From: Alopecurus myosuroides
Taxonomy: Eukaryota > Streptophyta > Magnoliopsida > Poales > Poaceae
Reading direction: 5' to 3'
Assembly (NCBI GenBank): GCA_028641055.1
Contig: CM054061.1
Span: 29,871,523 to 29,935,522, forward strand
Length of the DNA stretch: 64,000 bases
The notes beneath the pieces are model-generated. The model was not told where the DNA came from and did not search any database. It saw only the letters and a program-made list of their open reading frames with translations. This document shows positions 1 through 10,900 of the stretch, one piece after another. A program made the position numbers and the translations under genes. Every line of letters begins with the position of its first letter. Position 1 is the stretch's first letter.

Positions 1-1950
1 TTTAAATTATTCAAACCATGAAACAAAATTTATATTTGAATAGGTTATTTGAAATAGCATTGAAAACATATTTTATTTGCATGATTTGGATTTGTTATGA
101 TTTAGTTATGCAATTTAGCAAATTACAATTGAACTATTTGAATTCAAATTTGAATTGCATTTTGAAAATTCAAAACAGGAAACAAAAGCTACCATTAGAT
201 AGAGAATTAAATTTAGACCAGTGCACATATTTTATTTTTATTAATTGGAGTTATAAAACTAAAGTTATTTGCATTTTATGTCCAGGGACCAATCTGCAAT
301 TTTTGAGGGACTGGTTTTAAAACAGAAACTGCTAAAAACATTTTATACGCATCAGAACCCTACGCTAGGCACTGCCAGGGGGGCCCAGGGTCCCTGTGCG
401 CTGGCGTGGCAAGTGTGTGGCTGACAGGGGGCCCTCCCTGTCAGCGCTGCGGGCAAAAAGTTGGGATTTTTATCCCGTGCGAGGCCAGGGCTCGAACCCT
501 GGACCTCACCCTTGCGCTGCTGTGCTCTGAACCAGTGCGGTGCGATTCGTTTCTTGTCAGTTAACCACGCGCGGACAGGTTATCGTTGCTATGCGAGTTA
601 ACTGAACTTAACTGACGAACACAACTCTGAAACTTGGACAGTTGCCCGGTGGTTCAACTGCGGCGATCGCCGTGCTCGTGCTCGCTGCGCGTGTGCTGCG
701 ATGAGGTGCTGGATGTGTGCGTAGTGCGTGCACGGATGCTTGCGAGCATGTACAGAGAGGAGGAGGAGGAGATATGGGGTGATCACCGTGGGTTTACCGC
801 GGTTGAGCTCGACGGCGGAGGTGGCTGCCGCGGCAGTGATGAAGATGGCGGCGAAGATCCACGACGCGCACGGGCTCGCTGCGGTGTCCAAACGAGAGCT
901 GGAAGGGTGGCGGTTTGGTTTCGACAGCTAGGAAGTTGGGAGGCGCGGCGAGGTGGAGGTGATCGACATGGATTCAGTAGCGGCGTCTCCGGCGAGGGAC
1001 AGAGAGGTGGGAGAGGTGGCCGCGAGAGGGAAAATGGCGGCGGGCTAGGGGAGATAGGGGGTAGGGTTAGGTCTAGGCTGCGCGCGCTGCCCGAGGGGGA
1101 CTAAATAGGGTCCAGGGGGAGCTCCTGGCCGTCGGAGCGGCCATCTGCCGCCGTGGCACCGCGCGATGTCGCGCCGTACATGGGAAAGAAGAGGGGGGCG
1201 CGCTGCGAACCGTTTTCGGGCCGTGGGCTGGCTGCGCGCGAGGGAAAAGGTAGAAGGCGGGCTGGGCTGGGTAGGCTAGCTGCTGCGCGCGCGTTTTCCT
1301 TTTTCCTATTTTTTTTGCTTTTCTGTATTTTTTTTTTGCAGCAAGGAAAATGGAAGAAAAAGGATGGTTTTAGTGTTAGGAAAAATTGAAAAAAAAATAT
1401 GGTTAGCTTAGTTTTTAACATAGCACCTAAATGCTAACCTTGCTTTCCAAAATGTTTCAAATTTAAATGCTGTTTAGTGATTGTTTGAAATTGGATGAAT
1501 TTTTGGGATTAAAATTGATTATTGCAACAAGATTTTAAATAGGGTTATCACCTAACTTTAATTGGAAACAAATGAGCACATCTGTTTTGGTTATTTTTAC
1601 AATTTGAAAATGGTGCTGTTTGTTGATTTGAATTTGAGTTTGGAATGCAATTTAGAATTAATTAATTGAAATAACACCACCATTTTACTAGTTGATCTTT
1701 ATGGAATGATTGGAAAATAGAATGAGACTTTGGATTGCAATTTTGATTTGAAAATATTGTAACATGACAAGTATGAAATAAGCATTTGAAATATGTTTGA
1801 ATTTGAGATGTGAAAACAGAGAAAAACAGATGCAAAACAAATAGTAAACAAATGCAAACAAGGAAACAAATATCATGACATGATGCAATGCTTTAAATTA
1901 AACAAGAAACAAAACATTCTAAGGGATATTTTCATACTTGGGATGTTACA
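1..1950 (-). repeat. 3' LTR of the chromovirus (partial)
   Basis: Matches 10490-12438 with scattered substitutions and a poly-T length change. It ends on the plus strand with ggatgttaca, directly followed by the polypurine tract. About 350-1290 is a GC-rich island with hairpin-like segments inside otherwise AT-rich sequence. Short ORFs in the island show no recognisable domain. An 18-base hairpin that resembles a tRNA T-arm lies at 485-502. Confidence 0.93.
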
Positions 1951-1953
1951 AAA

Positions 1954-1964
1954 CGCCCCCCCTT
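1954..1964 (-). other. Polypurine tract of the chromovirus
   Basis: On the minus strand this reads AAGGGGGGGCG, followed by three T and then the LTR start TGTAACATCC. It is the expected primer site for plus-strand DNA synthesis and fixes the minus orientation of the element. Confidence 0.8.
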
Positions 1965-1987
1965 GAAGGAATCGCGCCCCGAGATTC

Positions 1988-2455
1988 CTACTGAGAAACG
2001 AAAAGGTCCGGATACTTCTTGCGAAGATCCTCTTCGGTCTCCCACGTTGCTTCTTTATCGGAATGATGCGACCACTGCACTTTCAAGAACTTGGTGCTCT
2101 TGTTGCGAGTCTTACGCTCGGTCTCATCGAGAATACGAACAGGGTGCTCCTCATAAGATAGATCATCTTGCAGTTCAATGGAATCATGATCAACTGCACG
2201 ATCTGGATCTTTGAAACACTTCTTGAGCTGTGACACGTGGAACACATCGTGCACCTTGGATAGCTTTTCTGGAAGTTCAAGACGATAGGCATTTTCCGCA
2301 CGCCTTGAGAGGATGTTGAAAGGACCAATGTATATTGGTGCAAGCTTTCCTTTCACACCAAAACGATGAGTGCCTCTGAGGGGAGTTACACGGAGATATG
2401 CCTTGTCACCAGGAGCATAGATCATATCCCTGTGCTTGCTGTCATAGTAGCTTTT
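1988..2455 (-). pseudogene. Chromovirus pol, integrase C-terminus and chromodomain
   Basis: This is the last part of the gag-pol frame, cut off from the rest by an in-frame TAG at 2456-2458. It contains the integrase C-terminal segment (FHVSQLKKC near the middle) and a chromodomain-like end with YEEHPVRILDE, VQWSHHSDKEATWE and a final acidic helix. Chromodomains at the integrase C-terminus are typical of chromoviruses and are thought to steer integration to marked chromatin. The natural stop is at 1988-1990, just before the polypurine tract. The frame equals that of the two upstream segments, so only the stop separates them. Confidence 0.85.
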
Positions 2456-2515
2456 CTAACGAGACTGAGCAATCTTGAGATTGTCACGAATGATAAGAAC
2501 TTTCTCTTCGGCTTC

Positions 2516-4291
2516 CTAAACAATGTCAGGGCCTAAGAGTGAATGTTCACCAGCTCCAGACCAATTGATTGGACTCCTGCATCTGCGGCCATAGAGTGCT
2601 TCAAATGGTGCCATGCCTAGGCTTGCCTGGTAGCTGTTGTTGTATGAGAATTCAGCATATGGAAGGCAATCCTCCCATTTCATGCCAAAGGAGAGACCAC
2701 ATGCTCTGAGCATATCCTCGAGAATCTGATTGACTCTTTCGACTTGCCCCTGAGACTGAGGGTGATAAGCTGCGCTGAAAAGAAGTTTGGTGCCCAATGC
2801 TTCCTGAAAGCTTTTCCAGAAATGAGAAGTGAATATGCTTCCACGGTCTGAGCTTATTTCCAATGGAACACCATGAAGAGGAACAATCTTTGCTGTGTAG
2901 AGTTCTGCTAACTGGCTAGCTGAGATTGTTTCTTTGACAGCAAAGAAGTGAGCTACTTTAGTGAGACGATCAATAACAACGAAGATTGCATCGTTGCCCT
3001 TCTTGGACTTTGGAAAACCAGTGACGAAGTCCATTTCAGTCATGTCCCACTTCCACTCAGGAATTTTCAGAGGTTGGAGTAGACCTGCTGTTTTCTGATG
3101 GACTGCCTTAACACGTTGACAAACGTCACATTCAGAAACGTATTGAGAAATTTCACGTTTCATGCCAGGCCACCAATACAGTGTCTTAAGATCCTGGTAC
3201 ATCTTTGTACTTCCAGGGTGAATGGATAGAGGAGTTTCATGAGCCTCCTTGAGAATGATATCTTTGAGACTTTGAACTTGAGGAACTGCAATGCGTCCTT
3301 CAAAGAACACAGTTCCTTTGTCATCAATTGAGAAGGAATTGAATTTCTCCTTGCCTTGTTTGATGTGTTCTACCATCTTCTTGATTTCAGCATCACGAAG
3401 TTGTTCAGAACGAATCCTGTCCTCGAGAGTTGGACTGGCTGTCAAGCTAGCAAGGTAGCCTTGAGGAACCAGACCAAGGTTCAGCTTCTGGAATTCTTCA
3501 TGAAGTGGAGGTTGGCTTTCCATGATCATGAGATTATTGCAATAGGACTTGCGACTGAGAGCATCGGCCATAACATTAGCCTCGCCTGGAGTGTAAGAAA
3601 TGGTGAGATCAAAGTCTTTAATCTTTTCAATCCATCTCCTTTGCCTGAGGTTTAGATCTGGTTGAGTGAAGATGTATTTCAGACTCTTATGATCGGAAAA
3701 GATTTCAGTTTTGTTACCCAACAAGTATTGTCTCCATTTCTTGAGGGCAAACACAACTGCTGCAAGTTCAAGATCATGAGTGGGATAGTTTTGCTCATGT
3801 GCATTCAACTGACGTGAAGCATAAGCCACAACTTGACGTTCTTGCATAAGAACTGCACCTAGACCTTGGAGAGATGCATCGCAGAATATCTGGAAAGGTT
3901 TGGTAGTATCTGGGCCAACCAGAACTGGGGTGGAAGTGAGTTTAGTCTTCAGGAGATTGAAACTTTCATCACATTGTGGAGACCAAACGAACTTCTTGTC
4001 CTTCTTTGTGAGATCAGTGAGGGGTTTGGCAATCTTTGAGAAGTTTTGGAAGAAACGACGGCAATAGCTAGCCAAGCCAAGAAAACTTCTGACTTGCTTC
4101 ACCGTCTTAGGAGGTTTCCAATCAACAATTGCCTTAACCTTTTCCGGGTCAATGGCTATGCCTTTGGCAGAGATGATATGACCAAGGTAAGCAACTTCTA
4201 GAATCCAGAACTCACATTTGGAGAACTTGGCATATAGACGATGCTCGCGAAGTTTCATGAGAGTGAGACGAAGATGTTCTCCATGCTCTTC
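2516..4291 (-). pseudogene. Chromovirus pol, RT end, RNase H and integrase
   Basis: This segment continues the gag-pol frame directly after the TAG at 4292-4294 and ends at a second TAG (2516-2518). It starts with the thumb/connection part of reverse transcriptase ([21 protein letters not shown]). Next is RNase H with [28 protein letters not shown] and [11 protein letters not shown]. Then comes integrase: an HHCC zinc-binding region ([11 protein letters not shown] to CDVCQR) and a DDE core ([23 protein letters not shown]). All catalytic residues I looked for are present. A 57-base stretch between this stop and the third TAG (2456-2458) stays in frame. The segment appears intact apart from the bounding stops. 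Confidence 0.9.
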
Positions 4292-6379
4292 CTAGGATTT
4301 TGAGTAGACCAGGAGGTCATCGAGATATACCACAACGAACTTGTCGAGGTATTCATGGAAGACAGAATTCATGAGTCTTGAGAAGGTCGCCGGTGCATTG
4401 GTGAGACCAAAGGACATGACGGTGTATTCATATAGACCGTACCGAGTGGTGAAAGCTGTCTTAGGAATATCTTCCTTTCTGATCTTTATCTGATGGTAAC
4501 CCATCCTCAAGTCCAACTTTGAGAATATTGAGGCTCCAGCAAGCTGATCAAAAAGATCATCGATACGAGGAATTGGATACTTGTTTTTTATTGTTTTCTC
4601 GTTGAGAGGACGATAGTCAACCACGAGTCTCTTTGTTTGATCCTTCTTGGCAACAAACAGAGTTGGGCAACCCCAAGCGGAAGAACTAGGCTGAATGTAA
4701 CCTTTCTCCATGTACATATCGATTTGCTCCTTCAACAATTTCAGTTCAGGAGGAGCTATCTTGTATGGATGCTTAGAGATTGGAGCAGTACCTGGTTCAA
4801 GCTCGATCACGAACTCAACTGCTCTGTCCGGAGGCATCCCTGGCAACTCTTCTGGAAAGACGTCAGGGAATTCACAAACCACCGGAACATTTTCAAGTAG
4901 AGGTAGAGGTTTAGCATCCAGGGTGTATAGCTGAACAAAACTTGATTCATTTGGAGAATAGACTATCTGGCCGGAAGGGTGGAACAGAGTTATCGACTTC
5001 TTAGCACAATCAATCGTAGCTTTATTGGCCTTCAACCAATCCATGCCAAGAATGACATCAATGTCAGAATTGCCAAGAAGTATGAGAGAAGCAAGGAATA
5101 TGTGACCTCCAATTAGAATCTGATTCTCATGACTGATCTTGGAAGTTTGCATAGCTGCTCCAGGGGAGTTTACTACTAGCGGGGAACCCAAACCAACAAA
5201 AGGTAGTTTAACTGCTGTCGCAAAGATCTTTGATACGAAAGAATGCGATGCTCCGGTATCAAACAACACTTTAGCTGGGTTAGAGTTTACGGGGAATGTA
5301 CCGAGAACGACGTCAGCAGCTTCCTCAGCTTTGTCGGCCTTGATATGATTCACCCTCGCGGTCCTCCCGACAGGCCTGTTGTTGGAGTTGAAGGCTTTAG
5401 CCGGGGGAGCACGAACCATTGCCTGGTTGGTGTTGGGGCGAGGAGGTGGTGGAGGTAGCTGCCTCTGAGTGCACTTATCAGCATAGTGCCCTGTCTGCTT
5501 GCATTTGTAGCAAGTGACGACACGAGGTGCATCTGGCCTTGGCTGCCCCATTGAGAACCTCTGAGCTTGCATCTGAGCTGGGTTGGGTGGGCGGGAAGCG
5601 AAGCCTTGAGAAGCTTGGGCATATGGAGCCCTAGTGACAGCACCATTTGGCACCCAGATGCGGCGCTTCTGCGGAGGGGTGGTCATGTTGGAGGAGGAAC
5701 CACCCTCACGCGAGTGCTTGCGGGACTCTTCGAACGCTTTGCGCCCATTTTCCTCATTGAGCGCGGTGTTCACGAGCTCCTCGAAGTCTTTGCACTTGAT
5801 GTTGGTGAGGGCGTACTTGAGTTCCGGGTTAAAACCTCGGCGGAACCTTGCCATCTTCTTGGCCTCAGTGGACACCTCATCACCAGCATAACGAGCGAGG
5901 CGATTGAACTCATTCTGGTAGCCAATGACGTCCAGCTTGCCCTGCTTAAGAGAGCAGAACTCTTCACGCATCCTTTCCATGAGACCATATGGGATGTGGT
6001 GCTTCAGGAAGGCATCCTTGAAACAGCCCCAGGTGATTGGGTATCCAGCTCTCATGGTCTGGTACTTCTCCCACCAGGTAGCTGCCTGACCCTTCAGTAG
6101 GTAGGTGGCATACTTGACTTTGTCCTCCTCAGCAACGTGAGCAATGTCCAGAGCCCTGGCCATCTCCCTGATCCAGTCATCAGCATCCAGAGGCTCACGT
6201 GTTGCCACGAAAGCTCTGGGACCCAGACTCAGAAACTCCTTGATGCTGACTCGTGGAGCATTCTGGTTGTTGTGCTGGTTAGCCTGGATCTGGGCCATCT
6301 GAGTCACGACCTGAGTCATCTGAGTCAACAGCTCCGTGATCGGAGGTGGCTCAGGCGGGTTGCTCGTTGTTGGCGGCAT
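4292..6379 (-). CDS. Chromovirus gag-protease-reverse transcriptase, N-terminal part
   Basis: A 695-residue open frame that starts at an ATG (6377-6379) and ends at an in-frame TAG (4292-4294). Residues about 60-210 form the capsid-like retrotransposon gag domain ([27 protein letters not shown]). Residues 290-303 are a CCHC zinc knuckle ([14 protein letters not shown]). The aspartic protease active site is D374-T-G-A. Reverse transcriptase follows ([33 protein letters not shown]) and ends just past its YLDD box near residues 685-688. The stop falls seven residues after YLDD, so the protein would lack the rest of pol. I see no frameshift. The next upstream ORF ends 210 bases before this start. 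Confidence 0.92.
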   Translation of the reverse strand: MPPTTSNPPEPPPITELLTQMTQVVTQMAQIQANQHNNQNAPRVSIKEFLSLGPRAFVATREPLDADDWIREMARALDIAHVAEEDKVKYATYLLKGQAATWWEKYQTMRAGYPITWGCFKDAFLKHHIPYGLMERMREEFCSLKQGKLDVIGYQNEFNRLARYAGDEVSTEAKKMARFRRGFNPELKYALTNIKCKDFEELVNTALNEENGRKAFEESRKHSREGGSSSNMTTPPQKRRIWVPNGAVTRAPYAQASQGFASRPPNPAQMQAQRFSMGQPRPDAPRVVTCYKCKQTGHYADKCTQRQLPPPPPRPNTNQAMVRAPPAKAFNSNNRPVGRTARVNHIKADKAEEAADVVLGTFPVNSNPAKVLFDTGASHSFVSKIFATAVKLPFVGLGSPLVVNSPGAAMQTSKISHENQILIGGHIFLASLILLGNSDIDVILGMDWLKANKATIDCAKKSITLFHPSGQIVYSPNESSFVQLYTLDAKPLPLLENVPVVCEFPDVFPEELPGMPPDRAVEFVIELEPGTAPISKHPYKIAPPELKLLKEQIDMYMEKGYIQPSSSAWGCPTLFVAKKDQTKRLVVDYRPLNEKTIKNKYPIPRIDDLFDQLAGASIFSKLDLRMGYHQIKIRKEDIPKTAFTTRYGLYEYTVMSFGLTNAPATFSRLMNSVFHEYLDKFVVVYLDDLLVYSKS

Positions 6380-6589
6380 CCTGAATAGACATGCATTTTA
6401 GCACAACAATAGAAAAGGATAGACTTGGTAACCGAAAGAGAGATTATTCTGACGCATGAATAGATAACCAACAGGTACATCATCACATGTTCAAATACAT
6501 CAGAATATCCAACACACCATTACATGGTTCGAAAGCCAAAGGATAACTAAACATAGCTATGAATGGATACATCGGTACTCCCATGCTCA

Positions 6590-7507
6590 TCACGCAGGAC
6601 GGCGGTGAGTAGTACGACGAGGGGTACAATGAGGAGGAGGCCCACGAAAGTAGGTAGAACGACAATCCACATAGATCTGACGTGGCCTGAGAGCGACTCT
6701 AGGTGTGGTGAAGTACATAGCGTCAGCTCCCTGTGCTCCAAAGCGTGGAATCCCAGTGTAACCAGCTCCGAGGTTGAGGAGTGGACCTCTGATCGGCTCG
6801 TAACCTCCAGCATCTGGCAGACGACGACCAACTGGCTGATCGAAACGTGCAAAGCGCTCATCTCCAACAAAGTCTGTGGTGTACGTCGCCAGACGAGTCA
6901 AAGCAAGGTAGAGCTGCTCTCTGACTGAAGACAACTCCTGAGAAAGTGTGGTGGCAACGGCGTCACTGTGCCTCACAAACTGAGCGGTGGTGTGCAGCCT
7001 GGTGTTATCATGCTCGTAGACATCCAGGTTGTCGTAGAGGGTGAAGTGAGCTCCCTCCGAAGTGATGTAACCACGGGGGATGTGGCGATAGATAGAATCG
7101 TCAAATCCCCAGTAGTCAGCACGAAGGACGGTGAGACTCACGTAAGCTGCCTGCTGCACGGCCATATCCACTGTGGAACCTACTGCCTCGTAGCGGTGGA
7201 CAACGCTCATGCCATCATCTGACAGAATGTAGACGATAGCCTGGTAGTAGGTCTGGTCAAACTCTCGCTGCTGCTCGTAGACCTGGTACTCTGGTGCCCA
7301 ACGGAACCCTAGATAAGTGACCATGTCTCTCAGCATCTCCGGATAACCGGCGGTTCTCTCGCAACGAGTCATCCGAACCACCTGCGGGAAGAACCTGAGA
7401 TCCATCTGTAGATGATCGGGGAAGTTTTGATTAGACGCCGGTAGCAGAACTGAAGTGGAAAGCAACAACAAGGTTTCAACGGACGAAAAGGATGTTGAGA
7501 AGAACAT
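6590..7507 (-). CDS. Extra ORF upstream of gag ('orf0'-like), intact
   Basis: A 305-residue ORF between the PBS and gag, on the same strand, with no stop or frameshift. I do not recognise it as a named family. Some rice gypsy elements are known to carry an extra ORF here, usually called orf0. Residues about 56-130 read as helix (PEMLRDMVTYLGF), strand (PEYQVYEQQ), strand (YYQAIVYIL), strand (HRYEAVGS), helix (VDMAVQQAAYVSLTVLRA). That is the order of a double-stranded RNA-binding domain, but the usual lysine pair before the last helix is missing. The first 34 residues are hydrophobic and serine-rich. A second Met at residue 35 follows a CTACAG that could be a splice acceptor, so the real start may be there. 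The C-terminal third is rich in Arg, Pro and Gly. Confidence 0.7.
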   Translation of the reverse strand: MFFSTSFSSVETLLLLSTSVLLPASNQNFPDHLQMDLRFFPQVVRMTRCERTAGYPEMLRDMVTYLGFRWAPEYQVYEQQREFDQTYYQAIVYILSDDGMSVVHRYEAVGSTVDMAVQQAAYVSLTVLRADYWGFDDSIYRHIPRGYITSEGAHFTLYDNLDVYEHDNTRLHTTAQFVRHSDAVATTLSQELSSVREQLYLALTRLATYTTDFVGDERFARFDQPVGRRLPDAGGYEPIRGPLLNLGAGYTGIPRFGAQGADAMYFTTPRVALRPRQIYVDCRSTYFRGPPPHCTPRRTTHRRPA

Positions 7508-7931
7508 GATATCGAAGCAACAACGGGAAACACGAGACCAAAACTCCTGAGGTACTACGGAAAACCCATCCGGGCTTCTAAAGGATCAATATCTACTGCT
7601 TAAGGGATAGAGGATTTGCTTCCGGGGCTTACACGCCTCCGTTCTCAATCATGAGTAGGCAACATGATAATTCATGTTACAACCACCTCCATTCCTATGG
7701 TCTAGTAGATATAACTATCCTAGAGAAACCAGGATTCGTGAAAACCTAACTTGAAAGTTTAGGTGAGAAGGGAAAACAACGTTGCACTTCCTTACCAGAA
7801 AAGGGTGGGTGGGTGGGGAAAGAAGAAAAATGGCAGAATTCCTACTCTCACGTTTCATTTTTCCTATATAGCTACAAAAATAGTTTCTAGACTCAACTGC
7901 GACCAGTAAAAGGGATCCTACAGGCAGACAG
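7508..7931 (-). other. Untranslated leader of the chromovirus
   Basis: About 420 bases between the PBS and the upstream ORF. I see no coding signal. It includes short purine-rich and T-rich stretches and a possible splice acceptor further downstream at the second Met of the upstream ORF. A 210-base non-coding gap also lies between that ORF and gag (6380-6589). Confidence 0.6.
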
Positions 7932-7943
7932 GCTCTGATACCA
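7932..7943 (-). other. Primer binding site, initiator tRNA-Met type
   Basis: On the minus strand the LTR end CGACA is followed by AA and then TGGTATCAGAGC, the standard plant PBS complementary to the 3' end of initiator tRNA-Met. It fixes the 5' LTR boundary at 7946. Confidence 0.92.
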
Positions 7944-7945
7944 TT

Positions 7946-10900
7946 TGTCGCACCCGGACTTCTAAAGGATACTCGCCGTTCCGTTGAACAGTAGTAGATT
8001 GGATTACGGGGCTTACCGGCACCCGCGTCCTCTTACGAGTAGGCCAACCCACGTATGTGTGACAACCAACCCCTATCTGTTAATCGTCGACGTAAACTAT
8101 CCCATAGAAATCAGGACACTACCATTGACGTACTTCATACCATACACACATGGTACATCAACGGCGTTGAACAAGATGATAACACAACATATCTCTAAGA
8201 CACAAAAGATTGAAATAAGTTGCAAATAGCTCTCACTAGAGCAGAGATAGCAAATACAATCATCCAGAGGACACATGTCCCAACATAACATCATTACATC
8301 TCAGCGGAAGCATTCAAAGGGTCTGAGTACAGACAAATCCAAATAGGCTTAAGAAGCCGGAAACTGAAATAAAGACGGAGCCCATCCACGAAGTCTCGGA
8401 TCCTGCCCGGGTCCGCTACCTACTCGTCAGCAGCCTCGTCAAACTCCACGTAGTAGCCGTCACCTGGATCCTCGTAAGCGTAGTCTGCGGAAACCACAGC
8501 CCCAAAGGGGTCAGTACATAAACGTACTGGCAAGCAAGACTCACAGTTCACCAAAGTGTAGCCCGTCAACACCAAGCACAGATGCCTTGGGTTCAACGGA
8601 AGAAAGGGATGTAACAGATGCTGCAACTGGCTGCACTAACCAACTACAGAACAAACTATAACTTCCGGCTATCAGAAAGGGGATAAGATAGCGTATCGTA
8701 ACCAACTATAGCTAACCACCAAACAAACCCATCCTGGATCTCGCCCCTTATCCAAAGAAGCAATCCGAGGATAACTCACCCAGTTGGATTAATGATGGTT
8801 CAGATTGTTGTGTCAATAAGCCTATTACTAGTCAAGTTACCATTAGTTAGGTGTAAGTTGTTCTGAGTACTTGTTAGCCAGTACTTTCACGAAGTAATCC
8901 ATAACCGCGGAAAACACGGCTTCTCGAGAAGATTTATCCCTGCAGGGGTGCACCAATTTGGCCGTACACCTAAGAATAACCCGCCAGATGGGAAGGCCTT
9001 TCCCACCAAGCGGGGCACTCAACACAACTCAACTCTTCTTCGCATCAAGCCCAAAGCACCACGTGATGTGCGTGCGCGGCTAATCGAGCCCCACGAAGAA
9101 AAGGGGACCCTCATAGCACTGGAAGACCACGCCGCCCTAAATGCCGACTACAAAAGTTCCACCCTGGCCTCGGGTTCGTACCTGCATATGCGTGCATCAA
9201 ATGGAAAGCCCGAACTAAGTGTGGCGATTTGGACGAGATGCGAATCGAATCAAATTGAGGGGGGCGCCCATACACGCTTCCCACATGCGGATAGTGCGCT
9301 CATCATGGATCAGTAGACAAGACCCTTTTCCTAATTAGGGTCGACACTAGCAGGCCTCAAAACCACGCCGGGCCTCCTGCCGGTGCCTTATCAGCAATTT
9401 ATTATTACCTCAAATTAACAGGTTGTTGTTTAACATCGAGCCCCAGAATATAAATGAAATATAGTAACAGAAAGTAACGAGTAACAGACTCGAGCAAAAA
9501 CAACTCTAAGCATGCTAGTAAGACACGGGCAACAAGCAAAAGGTTTTAGGTGTGGAGGTGAGGCAATATCATGGTTAAGGAATAACATGTGATAGGTTCG
9601 TAACAGAAACAACTATTCATAGGGCTAGCAAAATAGACAACGGAAAGTATCGGTAACCAATGTTGAAAGGAACACAATGGTTCATGTGAGTGATAACTTG
9701 CCTGCAAACTCAGCAGCCGGGTACTGAGCTAGATCCTCAGAAGGAGTGCTGTAAAGATCGTCGGTCTCAACGTCGTCGTCTATCCGGGAAGAAGCAAACA
9801 AACAATACAGAAAGATAAACAATCAATAACATGGCATAGTGCACAATCATGGGATGATGCATGTCAAGTTAATAGATGCATCAAAAAATAAACTAGTTGA
9901 CATGGTAACACAATTTAAATGGACACATATGCAATTTTGAGTTGCATATGAAAAGCCCATGGATTTTGGTTAGATTATTTGTTTTCCAACTAATCAACAG
10001 GTGCCAGTGGTTTAGTATGATGCATGCATGAGGGAAACAACAAAATAACAACAATAGAACCAAATTAGAATAGGGTTTACCAATTTAGAAATTTATTTAT
10101 TAATTTAGGGGATTTTTGGTGCCTTAAAGGTGACACACAAGTATTTGTTGTTTTCAGCCACTTAACTTGTGCAAAATAAATAACAAAATTCATATTTGAA
10201 AAGATCATAAAATTTTGGGTGGATTACATGTTTCAAATATTGAAAAAGGCATTAGGATGAATTTATTATGACTTAGACAATATTAAACAAGTTTTAAATG
10301 AATTTAAAACAAGCATGAATTTCATTTGAATTTTATTTGTTCAAAACATAAATTCAAACTCACATTTGAAAAGGTTATGCTTTTCTAGTTTGAAAACATA
10401 TTTTGCATGTTCAAAAATAATGTAATTTGAGCAAGTTATGATTTTATCAAATTTAAATGATTTAAACAAGGTTTAAATTATTTAAGCAATTTAAATTATT
10501 CAAACCATGAAACAAAATTTATATTTGAATAGGTAATTTGAAATAGCATTGAAAACATATTTTATTTGCATGATTTGGATTTGTTATGATTTAGTTATGC
10601 AATTTAGCAAATTACAATTGAACTATTTGAATTCAAATTTGAATTGCATTTTGAAAATTCAAAACAGGAAACAAAAGCTACCATTAGATAGAGAATTAAA
10701 TTTAGACCAGTGCACATATTTTATTTTTATTAATTGGAGTTATAAAACTAAAGTTATTTGCATTTTATGTCCAGGGACCAATCTGCAATTTTTGAGGGAC
10801 TGGTTTTGAAACAGAAACTGCTAAAAACATTTTATACGCATCAGAACCCTACCCTAGGCACTGCGAGGGGGGCCCAGGGTCCCTGTGCGCTGGCGTGGCA

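Noticed and set aside
485..502. A real tRNA gene
   Set aside because: Only a T-arm-like hairpin is present; no acceptor stem, anticodon arm or convincing A-box.
634..1104. ORF of 156 codons in the chromovirus LTR (also 11123-11593)
   Set aside because: It lies in a GC-rich LTR island, has no domain, and overlaps equally long ORFs on the other strand. Its presence in both LTRs is just LTR duplication.
5567..6100. Plus-strand ORF of 177 codons
   Set aside because: Shadow of the gag frame on the opposite strand; no domain or start context of its own.
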